Position numbers and translations under genes: made by a program
The notes under the pieces: generated by a model
Seen by the model: the letters and a program-made list of their open reading frames with translations, nothing else
Databases searched by the model: none
What the model was told of the DNA's origin: nothing
NCBI GenBank assembly: GCA_949286165.1
Contig: CASDZK010000058.1
Location: 81,809 to 145,808, forward strand
Direction: 5' to 3'
Source: an uncultured Alistipes sp.
GTDB lineage: Bacteria > Bacteroidota > Bacteroidia > Bacteroidales > Rikenellaceae
DNA: 64,000 bases
Shown: in pieces, positions 17,106 through 26,238 of the stretch
Layout of the letters: the number at the start of each line of letters is the position of its first letter
Position numbering within the stretch: position 1 is the first letter of the stretch

Positions 17106-18200
17106 ATGAAAATCTTTTGTCTGATCGACAGCCTCGGTTCCGGAGGCGCACAACGCCAATTGGTAGGACTCGCGCAATATCTCCGGCAAGCCGGACACGA
17201 TACGAGCGTCCTATATTATCACGACGACCATTTCTACCGTCCGTTTTGCGAAAAACACGAGATACCGACGCAATGTTTTTATAAACATCCTCGCAAAATA
17301 CGAAACTTGGCCGCACTCCTTACCTATATCCGGCATAACCAACCCGATGCGATCATCTCGTATCTGGGCGGGCCGAATATGCTGAATTGTCTGTTGCGGC
17401 TTTTTCGTCGCCGTTACCGATGCATCGTTTCGGAACGAACCTCTACCCGCGCCTTACCGCCTTCGGTAAAACAGAAACTCCGTTTTTTCTTATATAGGCA
17501 AGCCGACTTCGTAGTTCCCAATTCTTTTGCGGAAGCAGAATATTTATCGCAAAAATATCCCCGGTTATCCCGGAAGATTCATCCGATTACCAATTTCGTC
17601 GATCTGGATTATTTCCGTCCCGCAATACCTCGGGAACCTTCAATGAAAGCATTGCGAATCGTCGGAGTGGGCCGCATCAATCGGGCTAAAAACATTCATC
17701 GACTGCTCCGCGCCATCCCTCGCATACCGGCCGACAAACCTTTTCGCATCGACTGGTTCGGCAGGGTCGAAGACGAGTCGTATTATCGGGAATGCCAACA
17801 AACGATACGGGATTTGCAACTGGAAGAGAGATTCTATTTCCATGATGCGACATCTCAAATCCTAACCGTTTACCACCAGGCCGACGCACTCTGTCTCCCG
17901 TCCGTCAGAGAAGGATTTCCCAACGTCATCTGCGAAGCGATGGCTTGTGGACTCCCGATTCTTTGCAGCCACGTCGGGGACAATCCCCGGATCGTAGCCG
18001 ACACATCTTCCGGCTGGATATTCGATCCCTACACCGTCGACTCCATATCCGACGCTTTACTGTCTTTTCTACGAACGACGCCGGAACAACGGGAAGAGAT
18101 CGCCCGTAAAAATCGCAACGATGCGTTAAAACGATTCTCGAGCCGAACATTTACCGAACAATACCTGCATTTGTTAGACATTCATGCACAAACGTCATAG
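17106..18200 (+). CDS. Family 4 glycosyltransferase
   Basis: A 364-aa GT-B enzyme. N-terminal LIDSLGSGGAQRQLVGLAQ is the standard GT4 opening. The donor domain shows VGRINRAKNIHRLLRA and the EX7E motif in REGFPNVICEAMACGLP. It starts 12 bp after wzy and overlaps the next glycosyltransferase by 17 bp, so translation is probably coupled. Specificity unknown. Confidence 0.9.
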   Translation: MKIFCLIDSLGSGGAQRQLVGLAQYLRQAGHDTSVLYYHDDHFYRPFCEKHEIPTQCFYKHPRKIRNLAALLTYIRHNQPDAIISYLGGPNMLNCLLRLFRRRYRCIVSERTSTRALPPSVKQKLRFFLYRQADFVVPNSFAEAEYLSQKYPRLSRKIHPITNFVDLDYFRPAIPREPSMKALRIVGVGRINRAKNIHRLLRAIPRIPADKPFRIDWFGRVEDESYYRECQQTIRDLQLEERFYFHDATSQILTVYHQADALCLPSVREGFPNVICEAMACGLPILCSHVGDNPRIVADTSSGWIFDPYTVDSISDALLSFLRTTPEQREEIARKNRNDALKRFSSRTFTEQYLHLLDIHAQTS

Positions 18201-19284
18201 TCATATCGTCATTTTCTGCGGAAGTTTGGAAGCGGGCGGAGCCGAACGGGTCATCTCTATTCTGTCGAAACGGTTACTGCCCTATTTTCAAACGGTTGAA
18301 GTATTGTTGTATTACGACAGACCTATCTGGTACGACATGGATCCTGCCGTAAAAATCACATCGATAGAAAAGAGCTGCAAAGCGAAAAGCCGCATCGGCA
18401 GAGCCTGGTGGTTACGAAACTACATCAAACGGCAATGTCCGGCATTGGTACTTTCTTTCTTATCGCCTTTCAATATTTTTTACCGGGCAGCCTCGTTCGG
18501 ATTACAGGTTCCCCTGCTGGTCGCGGATCGAAGCGATCCCCGGCACGATCCCGGATCTTCCCTGCTCCGGACCATTCGCAATATTTGTTACCGGTATGCG
18601 GAAGGCATTGTGGTACAAAGCGATTATAACCGAAAGTACTTCAATAAAAACATTCGGAAAAAAAGCATCGTCATCCAAAATCCGGTCGAATTTCCGGACG
18701 AGTTGATCGGGAAGGCTTGCCGGTCGGCCAAAATACCGGAAATCGTATCGGTCGGTCGTTTGGTTCCGGTTAAAAACCACCGGTTATTGATCGACGCATT
18801 CGCCGTTTTTCATGCCCGACATCCTCAATACCGGTTATTCATTTACGGCGAAGGACCTTGTCGGCCGATGCTTGAGGAACAAATACGAGAAAAAAAACTA
18901 TCCGGTAGCGTACAATTATGCGGCAGCGTACAAAATCCCTGGAAACATCTGCTATCCGCCGAAATCTTCATCCTCAGTTCCGATTTCGAGGGCATGCCCA
19001 ATGCTTTAGCTGAAGCCGTATGCCTGGGATTGCCCTGCATATCCACCCATGTATCGGGAGCTTCCGAACTGATTTCAGCAGGAAAGACCGGTCTGCTCGT
19101 TCCTCCCGGAAACGCAGACCGAATGACCGAAGCTCTTGAAACCCTTATCGATTCGCCGTTATCGGCTTCCGTACTTGCGGATCATGCCCGGGAAACAGCC
19201 TCCCGCCTGATGCCGGAAAAAATCATCGGAGAATGGATCGGATTCATCCGGAGCATTCTTCAAGACCATACAAAAAACACTTAA
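18184..19284 (+). CDS. Family 4 glycosyltransferase
   Basis: A 366-aa GT-B enzyme with N-terminal IFCGSLEAGGAERVISILSK and donor-domain motifs VGRLVPVKNHRLLIDAFAVF and FEGMPNALAEAVCLGLPCIS. The second half resembles the PglA/CapM branch that often handles GalNAc or GlcNAc derivatives, which would suit the UDP-HexNAc genes just downstream, though this is inference. It is followed after 10 bp by the epimerase gene. Confidence 0.9.
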   Translation: MHKRHSHIVIFCGSLEAGGAERVISILSKRLLPYFQTVEVLLYYDRPIWYDMDPAVKITSIEKSCKAKSRIGRAWWLRNYIKRQCPALVLSFLSPFNIFYRAASFGLQVPLLVADRSDPRHDPGSSLLRTIRNICYRYAEGIVVQSDYNRKYFNKNIRKKSIVIQNPVEFPDELIGKACRSAKIPEIVSVGRLVPVKNHRLLIDAFAVFHARHPQYRLFIYGEGPCRPMLEEQIREKKLSGSVQLCGSVQNPWKHLLSAEIFILSSDFEGMPNALAEAVCLGLPCISTHVSGASELISAGKTGLLVPPGNADRMTEALETLIDSPLSASVLADHARETASRLMPEKIIGEWIGFIRSILQDHTKNT

Positions 19285-19294
19285 TTACCCTATA

Positions 19295-20263
19295 ATGAAA
19301 GTCTTAGTAACCGGAGGCGCCGGTTTTATCGGCTCCAATTTATGCGAAGCGTTACTGTCTCAGGGACATCGGGTAACCTGTTTCGACAATTTCGCCACTG
19401 GAAAACCGGAAAATATTTTTCCGTTACTGAACCGTTATCCCGAACATTTTCAATTAATCGTAGGCGACATCCGAAATCCGGAAGATTGCCGGAAAGCGGT
19501 CGAAGGCGCCGAATACGTCCTTCACGAAGCCGCCCTGGGATCTGTTCCCCGTTCTATCAAGGACCCCGCTACAACCAATGAAGTCAATATCGGCGGATTC
19601 GTCCATATGCTCATCGCCGCCCGCGATGCGGGCGTCCGGCGTTTCGTCTATGCCGCCAGCTCATCCACTTACGGCGATTCGGTCAAATTACCTAAAGTAG
19701 AAGAAGAGATCGGACGTCCCCTTTCGCCCTATGCCGTTACCAAATACGTCAATGAACTCTATGCGGACGTATTTGCCAAAACTTACGGCATGGAATGTAT
19801 CGGGCTGCGATATTTCAATGTTTTCGGCCGCCGACAGGATCCTTTCGGCGCTTACGCGGCCGTTATTCCGCTGTTCGTTCGCAAACTGATGCGTCACGAA
19901 TCGCCCACGATAAACGGAGACGGAGAATATTCCCGGGATTTCACTTATATCGACAACGTCATTCAAATGAATATGCTCGCGTTGCAAGTTTCCGATCCCG
20001 AAGCCGTCAATACGGTTTACAATACGGCATGCGGCGACCGCACTACGCTCAATCAACTGGTCGAATACCTGAAAGAGTTGTTGTCGGAATTCGATCCGGC
20101 CATACGACAAATCCGGATACTGCACGGACCCAATCGCTTGGGCGACATTCCCCATTCTCTGGCTTCGATAGACAAAGCTCGCCGGCTGTTAGGCTACGCC
20201 CCCCGATACAACATGTACGAAGGGCTGAAGGAAGCGGTAAAATGGTATTGGGAAAATCTATAA
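19295..20263 (+). CDS. UDP-N-acetylglucosamine 4-epimerase (WbpP-like)
   Basis: Extended SDR epimerase of 322 aa. Cofactor motif GGAGFIGSN at residues 7-15, active-site Ser in AASSSTYGDS and YxxxK in SPYAVTKYVNE. HEAALGSVPRSIKDPATTN is typical of the WbpP/TviC group that interconverts UDP-GlcNAc and UDP-GalNAc (or their uronic acids). It pairs with the dehydrogenase 24 bp downstream, the combination known to make UDP-GalNAcA in Pseudomonas WbpO/WbpP and in the Vi antigen pathway. Confidence 0.9.
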   Translation: MKVLVTGGAGFIGSNLCEALLSQGHRVTCFDNFATGKPENIFPLLNRYPEHFQLIVGDIRNPEDCRKAVEGAEYVLHEAALGSVPRSIKDPATTNEVNIGGFVHMLIAARDAGVRRFVYAASSSTYGDSVKLPKVEEEIGRPLSPYAVTKYVNELYADVFAKTYGMECIGLRYFNVFGRRQDPFGAYAAVIPLFVRKLMRHESPTINGDGEYSRDFTYIDNVIQMNMLALQVSDPEAVNTVYNTACGDRTTLNQLVEYLKELLSEFDPAIRQIRILHGPNRLGDIPHSLASIDKARRLLGYAPRYNMYEGLKEAVKWYWENL

Positions 20264-20287
20264 CAAACAAAAAAAATCGCTCGAAAT

Positions 20288-21553
20288 ATGAATCGCATTA
20301 AAATCGCCGTTATCGGATTAGGTTATGTAGGGCTTCCCTTAGCCCGTCTATTTTCCACTCGTTACGAAACAGTCGGTTTCGATTTGAACCCTCATCGCGT
20401 TCAAGCCTTGATGAACGGACACGACGATACGCTGGAAGTACCGGACGATCTGTTGCAGGCCGCAATCGCCAACGGTTTCATATGCACCTCCGACATAGAA
20501 GCCATTCGGGACTGCAATTTCTACATCGTTGCCGTGCCCACCCCCGTAGACGAAAACCACAATCCGGACCTCAAACCGTTGTACGGAGCCAGCGCAACCG
20601 TAGGCAAGGTGCTTGCGAAAGGGGATATCGTCGTTTATGAATCGACAGTCTATCCGGGAGTTACGGAAGAAGAATGTATTCCCGTTTTGGAAAAAGTATC
20701 GGGATTGAAATTCAACGAAGATTTTTTCGCGGGTTATTCCCCGGAACGCATCAACCCCGGAGACAAGCTGCATACCGTCGAAAAAATAAAGAAAATTACC
20801 TCGGGATCCACGCCCGAAACCGCAGAATTGATCGATAGGACCTATGCTTCCGTCATTTCGGCCGGGACGCATTTGGCCCCGTCCATCAAAGTAGCGGAAG
20901 CCGCCAAAGTAATCGAAAATTCGCAACGGGATATCAATATCGCTTTTGTAAATGAACTGTCCCGAATTTTTCAAAAATTGGGTATCGATACGCAAGACGT
21001 ATTGAAAGCTGCCGGGACCAAATGGAATTTTCTGCCGTTTAAACCGGGTCTGGTCGGGGGGCACTGCATCGGCGTCGATCCCTATTATCTGGCTCAATGC
21101 GCTATTCGTCACGGTTACCACCCCGAAATTATTTTAGCGGGACGCCGCATGAACGACAGCATGGGGGAATATGTAGCCAACCAGGTCATTCATCTGATGT
21201 TAAAAAAGGGAATACAGGTACTCCATTCCCGCATTCTAATTCTCGGATTCACGTTCAAGGAAAATTGTCCGGATGTCCGCAACACCAAAGTCATCGATAT
21301 TATAAACGCCTTGAAGGCATACAACTTAAACATCACTATTTACGATCCGTGGGCCAATCCCGACATCGTACACGAAGAATACGGTCTGGAGCTGACCAAT
21401 CGGCCTCCGCAGGAAACGTTCGATGCGACCATCTTAGCCGTAGCGCACGACCAGTTTAAAGAGACGGATATTCGTCGTTTCAATAAAGCTTTAAGCGTGA
21501 TTTACGATGTTAAAGGCATACTTCCCGACGGCATTCCGGACAGTCGGTTATAA
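20288..21553 (+). CDS. UDP-N-acetylhexosamine 6-dehydrogenase (WbpO/TviB-like)
   Basis: UDP-sugar 6-dehydrogenase of 421 aa that oxidises C6 of UDP-GlcNAc or UDP-GalNAc to the uronic acid. NAD motif [10 protein letters not shown] at residues 10-19. The catalytic Cys lies in [17 protein letters not shown], and [15 protein letters not shown] in the C-terminal domain is typical of the UDP-HexNAc group rather than of UDP-glucose dehydrogenases. With the upstream epimerase it points to a GalNAcA-type acidic residue in the polymer. Confidence 0.92.
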   Translation: MNRIKIAVIGLGYVGLPLARLFSTRYETVGFDLNPHRVQALMNGHDDTLEVPDDLLQAAIANGFICTSDIEAIRDCNFYIVAVPTPVDENHNPDLKPLYGASATVGKVLAKGDIVVYESTVYPGVTEEECIPVLEKVSGLKFNEDFFAGYSPERINPGDKLHTVEKIKKITSGSTPETAELIDRTYASVISAGTHLAPSIKVAEAAKVIENSQRDINIAFVNELSRIFQKLGIDTQDVLKAAGTKWNFLPFKPGLVGGHCIGVDPYYLAQCAIRHGYHPEIILAGRRMNDSMGEYVANQVIHLMLKKGIQVLHSRILILGFTFKENCPDVRNTKVIDIINALKAYNLNITIYDPWANPDIVHEEYGLELTNRPPQETFDATILAVAHDQFKETDIRRFNKALSVIYDVKGILPDGIPDSRL

Positions 21554-21591
21554 GCAGTTGTTCAGGGAACTGTTTTAAAACACACTTTTAT

Positions 21592-22146
21592 ATGCGAGGG
21601 AAAAAAATACTTTTTTGCGATAACAGTCTGCGCGAACTGATCAATTTTAGAATCGATATCATCAATCATTACGCTTCGCAGGGCTATGATGTGGTATTGG
21701 TTGCTCCTATGAACATGGAGAATTACCGGTTCGAATATCCTAATATCCGTTTTATTCCTGTAACATTAAAGCGGACGAGTAAGAATCCCCTGACCGACTT
21801 GTTTTATTTTTATACATTAAGGAATATTTACGCACGGGAATCCCCCGATTATATATTCCATTATACCATAAAACCGAATATTTACGGCACATTGGCCGCA
21901 CGAATTTGCAGGATACGTTCTACCGCAATGATTGCCGGATTGGGATATGTTTTCAGTAAAGGTGGAATCGGGAACCGGATTGCCAGGAAACTTTATCGCT
22001 TTGCGCTCAAATATGCCGATCATGTCCTGGTGCTTAATGCTTTTAATAAAGAGCTGTTGATTGAACAGAAAATCGTTGCACCGGAAAAAATAATTCTTCT
22101 TACCGGTGGAGAAGGTGTCAATCTTGAACGTTTTAAACCCGAATAG
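21592..22146 (+). pseudogene. N-terminal half of a split family 4 glycosyltransferase
   Basis: Encodes the acceptor-binding half of a PglA/CapM-like GT4 (ILFCDNSLRELINFRIDII, then AGLGYVFSKGG). It ends with GGEGVNLERFKPE and a TAG. In intact relatives this point is followed within a few residues by the donor domain, which here lies in a different frame from 22149. Base composition and codon choice (gat, tat, ttt, gtt) are more AT-rich than in the upstream genes, which suggests separate acquisition. Two coupled half-proteins are possible but less likely than a disrupted gene. Confidence 0.75.
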
Positions 22147-22148
22147 TC

Positions 22149-22700
22149 GTGAAAGTAACTTTCTTAATGATAGCCCGCATCCTTTATGACAAAGGGTACC
22201 GGGAATATGTCGAAGCGGCGCGTAGTGTTAGAAGTCGATATTCCGATACTGTTTTTCAACTTCTCGGCAGTATTGATTACGAATATCCCAATCATGTCCC
22301 GGAGTTAGTGGTAAAACAGCATTGTGAAGAGGGGGTAATCTCTTATCTTGGATATACGCAGAATGTGGCCGATAAGATACATAAGGCCGATTGTATCGTT
22401 CTTCCGTCTTATTACGAAGGTCTTTCCCGTGTGCTGATGGAAGCCTTGGCTATGGGTAAACCGATTATTACGACGAATATTCCCGGTTGCAAGGAAACGG
22501 TCGATCATGGAGTGAACGGTTTTATCGTCCCCCCCCGGAATGTGCCTGCATTGATCGAAGCTATGGAAAAGATTATAGACATGGATAACCGGCAGCGTAT
22601 TGAGATGGGATCGGCCAGCCGGAAAAAGGCAGAGAGGGAATTCGATGTTCGGAAAGTCATTGCTAAATACAAACAAATTACAGATCAGTTTTGTATATAA
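22149..22700 (+). pseudogene. C-terminal half of the split family 4 glycosyltransferase
   Basis: Donor-sugar domain starting with GTG: VTFLMIARILYDKGYREYVE, then LGYTQNVADKIHKADCIVLP and the EX7E motif YEGLSRVLMEALAMGKP. It ends normally at VIAKYKQITDQFCI. It starts 2 bp after the stop of the N-terminal half in another frame, and a few linker residues seem to be missing, so a small deletion best explains the break. Without the acceptor domain it should not act alone. Confidence 0.75.
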
Positions 22701-22871
22701 TTTTTCAATGATGATTAAAAATTCCGCCAGAGTTTCTCTCATTCCGCATACTTTTCGTTTTTATCGGGAAATACGACCGATCCTACCCCACAAGATAAAA
22801 TTTACTCGAAAATAGTTGCCAACCTATATTGTACATGATTCATGTCAAAACAAATTTTAATAAATATGGTC

Positions 22872-22982
22872 ATGAAATATCCTGTCATTGTAATCGGCGG
22901 CAATCATCATAATACATCGGCTATACTTCGCAGTTTAGGCAAAAAAGGATTAAAGGCCGAATTTCATTGCAGTAATGGTTAA
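22872..22982 (+). pseudogene. N-terminal stub of an ATP-grasp family protein
   Basis: Encodes MKYPVIVIGGNHHNTSAILR and 16 more residues before TAA. The opening VIVIGGNHHNTSAILRSLG resembles the start of ATP-grasp enzymes found in Bacteroidales polysaccharide loci, which run to about 400 aa. In-frame starts also occur at 22842 and 22866. Nothing recognisable continues after the stop. It marks a worn end of the rightward operon. Confidence 0.5.
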
Positions 22983-23090
22983 TAATTGCTTTATGGTATG
23001 ACAGCAAAGATTCCAAGCCTTTTTGAATGTGTACTTAGAAATACCAAGTTGAGACAAAAAACTTTCCACATATCAAAGTAAAAAACAATA
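22983..23090. other. Degenerate sequence between operon end and terminator
   Basis: No intact gene. Short broken coding-like pieces (for example ALWYDSKDSKPF before a stop) could be remnants of a mobile element or of the ATP-grasp gene. I could not identify them. Confidence 0.3.
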
Positions 23091-23122
23091 AAAAATCCGA
23101 TTTCTTTAAATCGGATTTTTTT
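23091..23122 (+). terminator. Intrinsic terminator after the rightward polysaccharide operon
   Basis: AAAAATCCGATTT, loop CTTT, AAATCGGATTTTTTT: a 13-bp stem followed by a T run. It separates the polysaccharide region from the sulfatase gene. Confidence 0.85.
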
Positions 23123-23166
23123 ATATTTATACTGTTTTTGAAACGATAATCTAAATCTTACCGACT

Positions 23167-24693
23167 ATGGGCAAATACGCTTTTTACCGTCCGACGCTGT
23201 TATGCGCTTTCGGAACCTGCCTGGCGTTAAACGCCGCACAAGGCAAGGACGATACCCCGCCGAACATCGTTTTCATCTTCGCCGACGACATGGGATACGG
23301 CGACATATCCGCCCTCAACGAAAACTCCCGGATAAAAACCGACTGTCTCGACCGGCTGGCCCGGGAAGGAGCCGTCTTTACCGACGCCCATTCCAGCTCC
23401 GCCGTCAGCACCCCCTCGCGATACAGCCTGCTGACCGGACGCTATAACTGGCGGTCGGACCTCAAATCGGGCGTCCTTTACGGTTATGACGAAGCGTTGA
23501 TTCCGACCGGACGCAGAACCCTCGCCCATATCCTGAGCGAACGCGGCTACCATACCGCCTGCATCGGCAAATGGCATCTGGGCTGGCGCTGGGCCGGCAT
23601 AGAAAACGGGGAGGAACAGGTGGATTTCAGCCGCCCGATTACCGACGGGCCGACAACGCGGGGATTCGACTATTTCTACGGCATCGCAGGCTCCCTCGAC
23701 ATGGCTCCTTACGTGTATGTCGAAAACGACCGTCCTACGGCCGTTCCCGACCGAACCACCTCCAATACCGGCATGAAATTCTGGCGCAAAGGGCCTACCG
23801 CCCCCGATTTCGTACACGAACGAACCCTGCCCCATCTGGTCGATCGGGCTGCCGGATACATCCGGGAACGGGCGAAAACGGAAACTCCGTTCTTCCTGTA
23901 CCTGCCGCTGCCGGCACCCCATACCCCCATTCTGCCCGCCGAGGAATACCGGGGCAAATCGGGACTGAACCCCTACGGCGACTTCGTGCTGATGGTGGAT
24001 GACATGGTAGGGAAAATCATGGAAACGCTGGAAGCGGAAGGCATTGCCGAAAACACGATTCTTATTTTCTCTTCGGACAACGGATGCAGTCCCGCCGCCC
24101 GAACGGAAGTATTGGAAAAGAAAGGACACTTCCCCAGCTACATCTACCGGGGTTACAAAGCCGATCTGTACGAAGGAGGACACCGCATTCCCTGCATCGT
24201 CCGCTGGCCCGACCGCATCCAACCGCATACCGTTCGCCAAACCGTTTGCCTGACCGACTTTTTCGCGACTTTCGCCGCCTTAACCGGGTATAAAATTCCC
24301 GACACCGAAGGGGAAGACAGCTACAACCTGCTGCCCCTGCTGCTGAAAACCAAAGAGAGAAAAATCGTTCGGGAAGCGACCGTACACCACTCCATCGACG
24401 GAGACTTTACCATCCGGAAAGGTCCGTGGAAGCTGTTGCTCTCTCCCGGTTCCGGAGGCTGGAGCGCTCCCCAGAAAAAGGAAATCACGCCGGAAATGCC
24501 GACAGTACAACTCTACCGCCTCGACACCGATCCGGAAGAACGGCATAACCTGTACGCCGATCGTCCGGACATCGTCGAAGAATTGCGGACGCTGCTTGTA
24601 CGATACATCCGCGAAGGCAGAAGCACGCCGGGAACGCCCCAAAAAAACGACGGACCCGAAACATGGCGGCAACTGCAATGGATGGAACGTTGA
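23167..24693 (+). CDS. Exported serine-type sulfatase (S1 family)
   Basis: A 508-aa arylsulfatase-type enzyme that removes sulfate esters from glycans in the periplasm. Signal peptide at about residues 1-26 (cleavage near NAAQG-KDD). Metal-binding DD at 40-41 (FADDMGYGD). The formylglycine motif is S81-T-P-S-R85, so maturation needs an anaerobic radical-SAM enzyme (anSME), which is not in the window. The core includes GKWHLGW and HTPILPAEEYRG, and the C-terminal subdomain has GPWKLLLSPG. It stands alone behind a terminator. The sulfated substrate cannot be read from the sequence. Confidence 0.92.
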   Translation: MGKYAFYRPTLLCAFGTCLALNAAQGKDDTPPNIVFIFADDMGYGDISALNENSRIKTDCLDRLAREGAVFTDAHSSSAVSTPSRYSLLTGRYNWRSDLKSGVLYGYDEALIPTGRRTLAHILSERGYHTACIGKWHLGWRWAGIENGEEQVDFSRPITDGPTTRGFDYFYGIAGSLDMAPYVYVENDRPTAVPDRTTSNTGMKFWRKGPTAPDFVHERTLPHLVDRAAGYIRERAKTETPFFLYLPLPAPHTPILPAEEYRGKSGLNPYGDFVLMVDDMVGKIMETLEAEGIAENTILIFSSDNGCSPAARTEVLEKKGHFPSYIYRGYKADLYEGGHRIPCIVRWPDRIQPHTVRQTVCLTDFFATFAALTGYKIPDTEGEDSYNLLPLLLKTKERKIVREATVHHSIDGDFTIRKGPWKLLLSPGSGGWSAPQKKEITPEMPTVQLYRLDTDPEERHNLYADRPDIVEELRTLLVRYIREGRSTPGTPQKNDGPETWRQLQWMER

Positions 24694-24787
24694 CCGCAAC
24701 ACCGCTCCAAGCGGAAACCTTTGAGTCTTATCCGCCGTTTCTCATCCCGACAACCCCGAAATCCATCTAACAGAACAGTTCGCTTTA

Positions 24788-24840
24788 ATGCAGACGTTTT
24801 CTCGCCTCGGCATAACGCGAACAAGTTCGGCTCTGAGTTC
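24788..24840. repeat. Dispersed intergenic repeat, copy A
   Basis: About 53 bp starting ATGCAGACG and containing TTTTCTCGCCTC and AAGTTCGGCTCTG. It matches 63665-63720 with a handful of differences. The terminal inverted repeat seen in copy B is partly worn here. Confidence 0.7.
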
Positions 24841-24890
24841 GGCCTGTCGAAATAGTTCCGATAAAACAGGCCATTTTCTCCGTTCCCCAT

Positions 24891-24945
24891 ACACGCGAAT
24901 CCCGAAACCGGTTCAGTACAAGAACCGGTTTCGGGGTTCGCGTGT
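24891..24945. terminator. Long intergenic hairpin
   Basis: Arms of 24 bp (24891-24914 and 24922-24945) with two mismatches and a 7-nt loop AGTACAA. Core of the arm: CCCGAAACCGGTTC. No T run follows on the + strand. It may end the sulfatase transcript or be a repeat-type element. The rest of 24694-25163 holds the dispersed repeat and nothing else I recognise. Confidence 0.7.
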
Positions 24946-25163
24946 ATTCGCCTTTCTCGATCCGATATTTTACCGGCATGATTTTTGATGTTTTTCTAAA
25001 AAACAACATGCGAATAGAACCATTGAATTTTTTCGATCATTTCCCGTTTCGGCAACCGAAACAAGTTTCATCAGGTCCGACTGAACGAAATGGCGTAACG
25101 GAATTCGTTCTTTTGTCCGATTCGCATAAAAAACATCGTAAAAATCACACAAAACTCAATCTC

Positions 25164-26129
25164 ATGAAAAAAATCTTAATCGGCTTATGCTGCACTCTGT
25201 TCATCGTTATTTCCTGCTCCAAAGGCAGTGAAAGTACCGAAGACGGCACAAACAATAATTTGATTACTCCCAGAGTCAGCGCGCAAGTCAGCAACCCCCT
25301 GAACGAAGATCCGTTTACCGGCATCCTCGAAATCTATCCCTGCAATTCCGGCACATCCACCTATTACGGCAATTACATCAACGGTAAAATTTCCATATTC
25401 AACGGATATTATACCATCGTGCAAGGCGACGTTTTCGGCCAAAACAACCGGGAACTCCATCTCCCCTTCGGATTTTACAACATGGTTTACTGGGGAACTC
25501 CGAAATACGACGAACCCATTTACAACGCCCCAGCCATCCGTTCGCCCGGCATTACCCGCGGAGCCGACCTTTCCCAACTCTATTTCAGCCTGCGGGAAAG
25601 CAGCGACAACGACGGCACCTACCTCCCCGTGTACGATCTGGTTTACTCCGTGCACGAGACCCAGATAGGCAAAGAAAACATATACGCTTCGCTCCGGCGC
25701 GTAGGGTCCGGCATCAAGGTCATCGTAAGGCAGGAAGACAACGGCACGTTCAGCGACAACATAGCCGGCATCACGGTATACATCGGCAGCATCGCGGAAA
25801 AGTTGAACTTCTTTACCGCCGTGGCCGAAAACATGACGAAAACGGTCAAATTCGACCTGACCCGTTCGGACGACGCTACGGTCATGAGCAACGCCACGGT
25901 CATGCTGTTCCCCTCCGGTCCCAACCCCTTGCTGGAACTGGTCGTTACGCTCGCTGACGGTACGGAACGCAAACTTTCCCAACCCTTGAACTCCACCCTG
26001 TCTCCGAACACTCTGCTCACGCTGAACGTAGTCCTCGGAAAAATCCTGCCGGGCGGCAATCCCGGCGATTTTACCATCGAAGACTGGAACGAAACGAGCG
26101 AAACCATAGAATTTCCAATCATCGACTGA
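25164..26129 (+). CDS. FimB/Mfa2-like fimbrial-anchor lipoprotein
   Basis: A 321-aa lipoprotein. I chose the ATG at 25164 because it gives MKKILIGLCCTLFIVISCSK, a type II signal peptide with the lipobox Cys at residue 18. The remainder is beta-rich, with GITVYIGSIAEKLNFF and a C-terminal block LSPNTLLTLNVVLGKI then FTIEDWNE, matching the ending common in FimB/Mfa2 proteins that anchor or terminate Bacteroidales fimbriae. No fimbrial shaft gene is adjacent, so it may act with a distant locus. A general surface lipoprotein is the alternative. Confidence 0.7.
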   Translation: MKKILIGLCCTLFIVISCSKGSESTEDGTNNNLITPRVSAQVSNPLNEDPFTGILEIYPCNSGTSTYYGNYINGKISIFNGYYTIVQGDVFGQNNRELHLPFGFYNMVYWGTPKYDEPIYNAPAIRSPGITRGADLSQLYFSLRESSDNDGTYLPVYDLVYSVHETQIGKENIYASLRRVGSGIKVIVRQEDNGTFSDNIAGITVYIGSIAEKLNFFTAVAENMTKTVKFDLTRSDDATVMSNATVMLFPSGPNPLLELVVTLADGTERKLSQPLNSTLSPNTLLTLNVVLGKILPGGNPGDFTIEDWNETSETIEFPIID

Positions 26130-26155
26130 ATATCCCTCCTCTGAATGAAATAAAA

Positions 26156-26216
26156 ATGTCCCTGAAACACCCGTCATCGAAAACAGCGACACCGAAGACG
26201 AGTATTTCAGGGACAT
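26156..26216. terminator. Bidirectional terminator between convergent genes
   Basis: Arms 26156-26175 and 26197-26216 (ATGTCCCTGAAA paired with TTTCAGGGACAT plus an imperfect extension, 20 bp with two mismatches). It lies between the lipoprotein and lysC, which converge. Confidence 0.75.
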
Positions 26217-26238
26217 CCGTATATCCGTTCCCGCCGGA

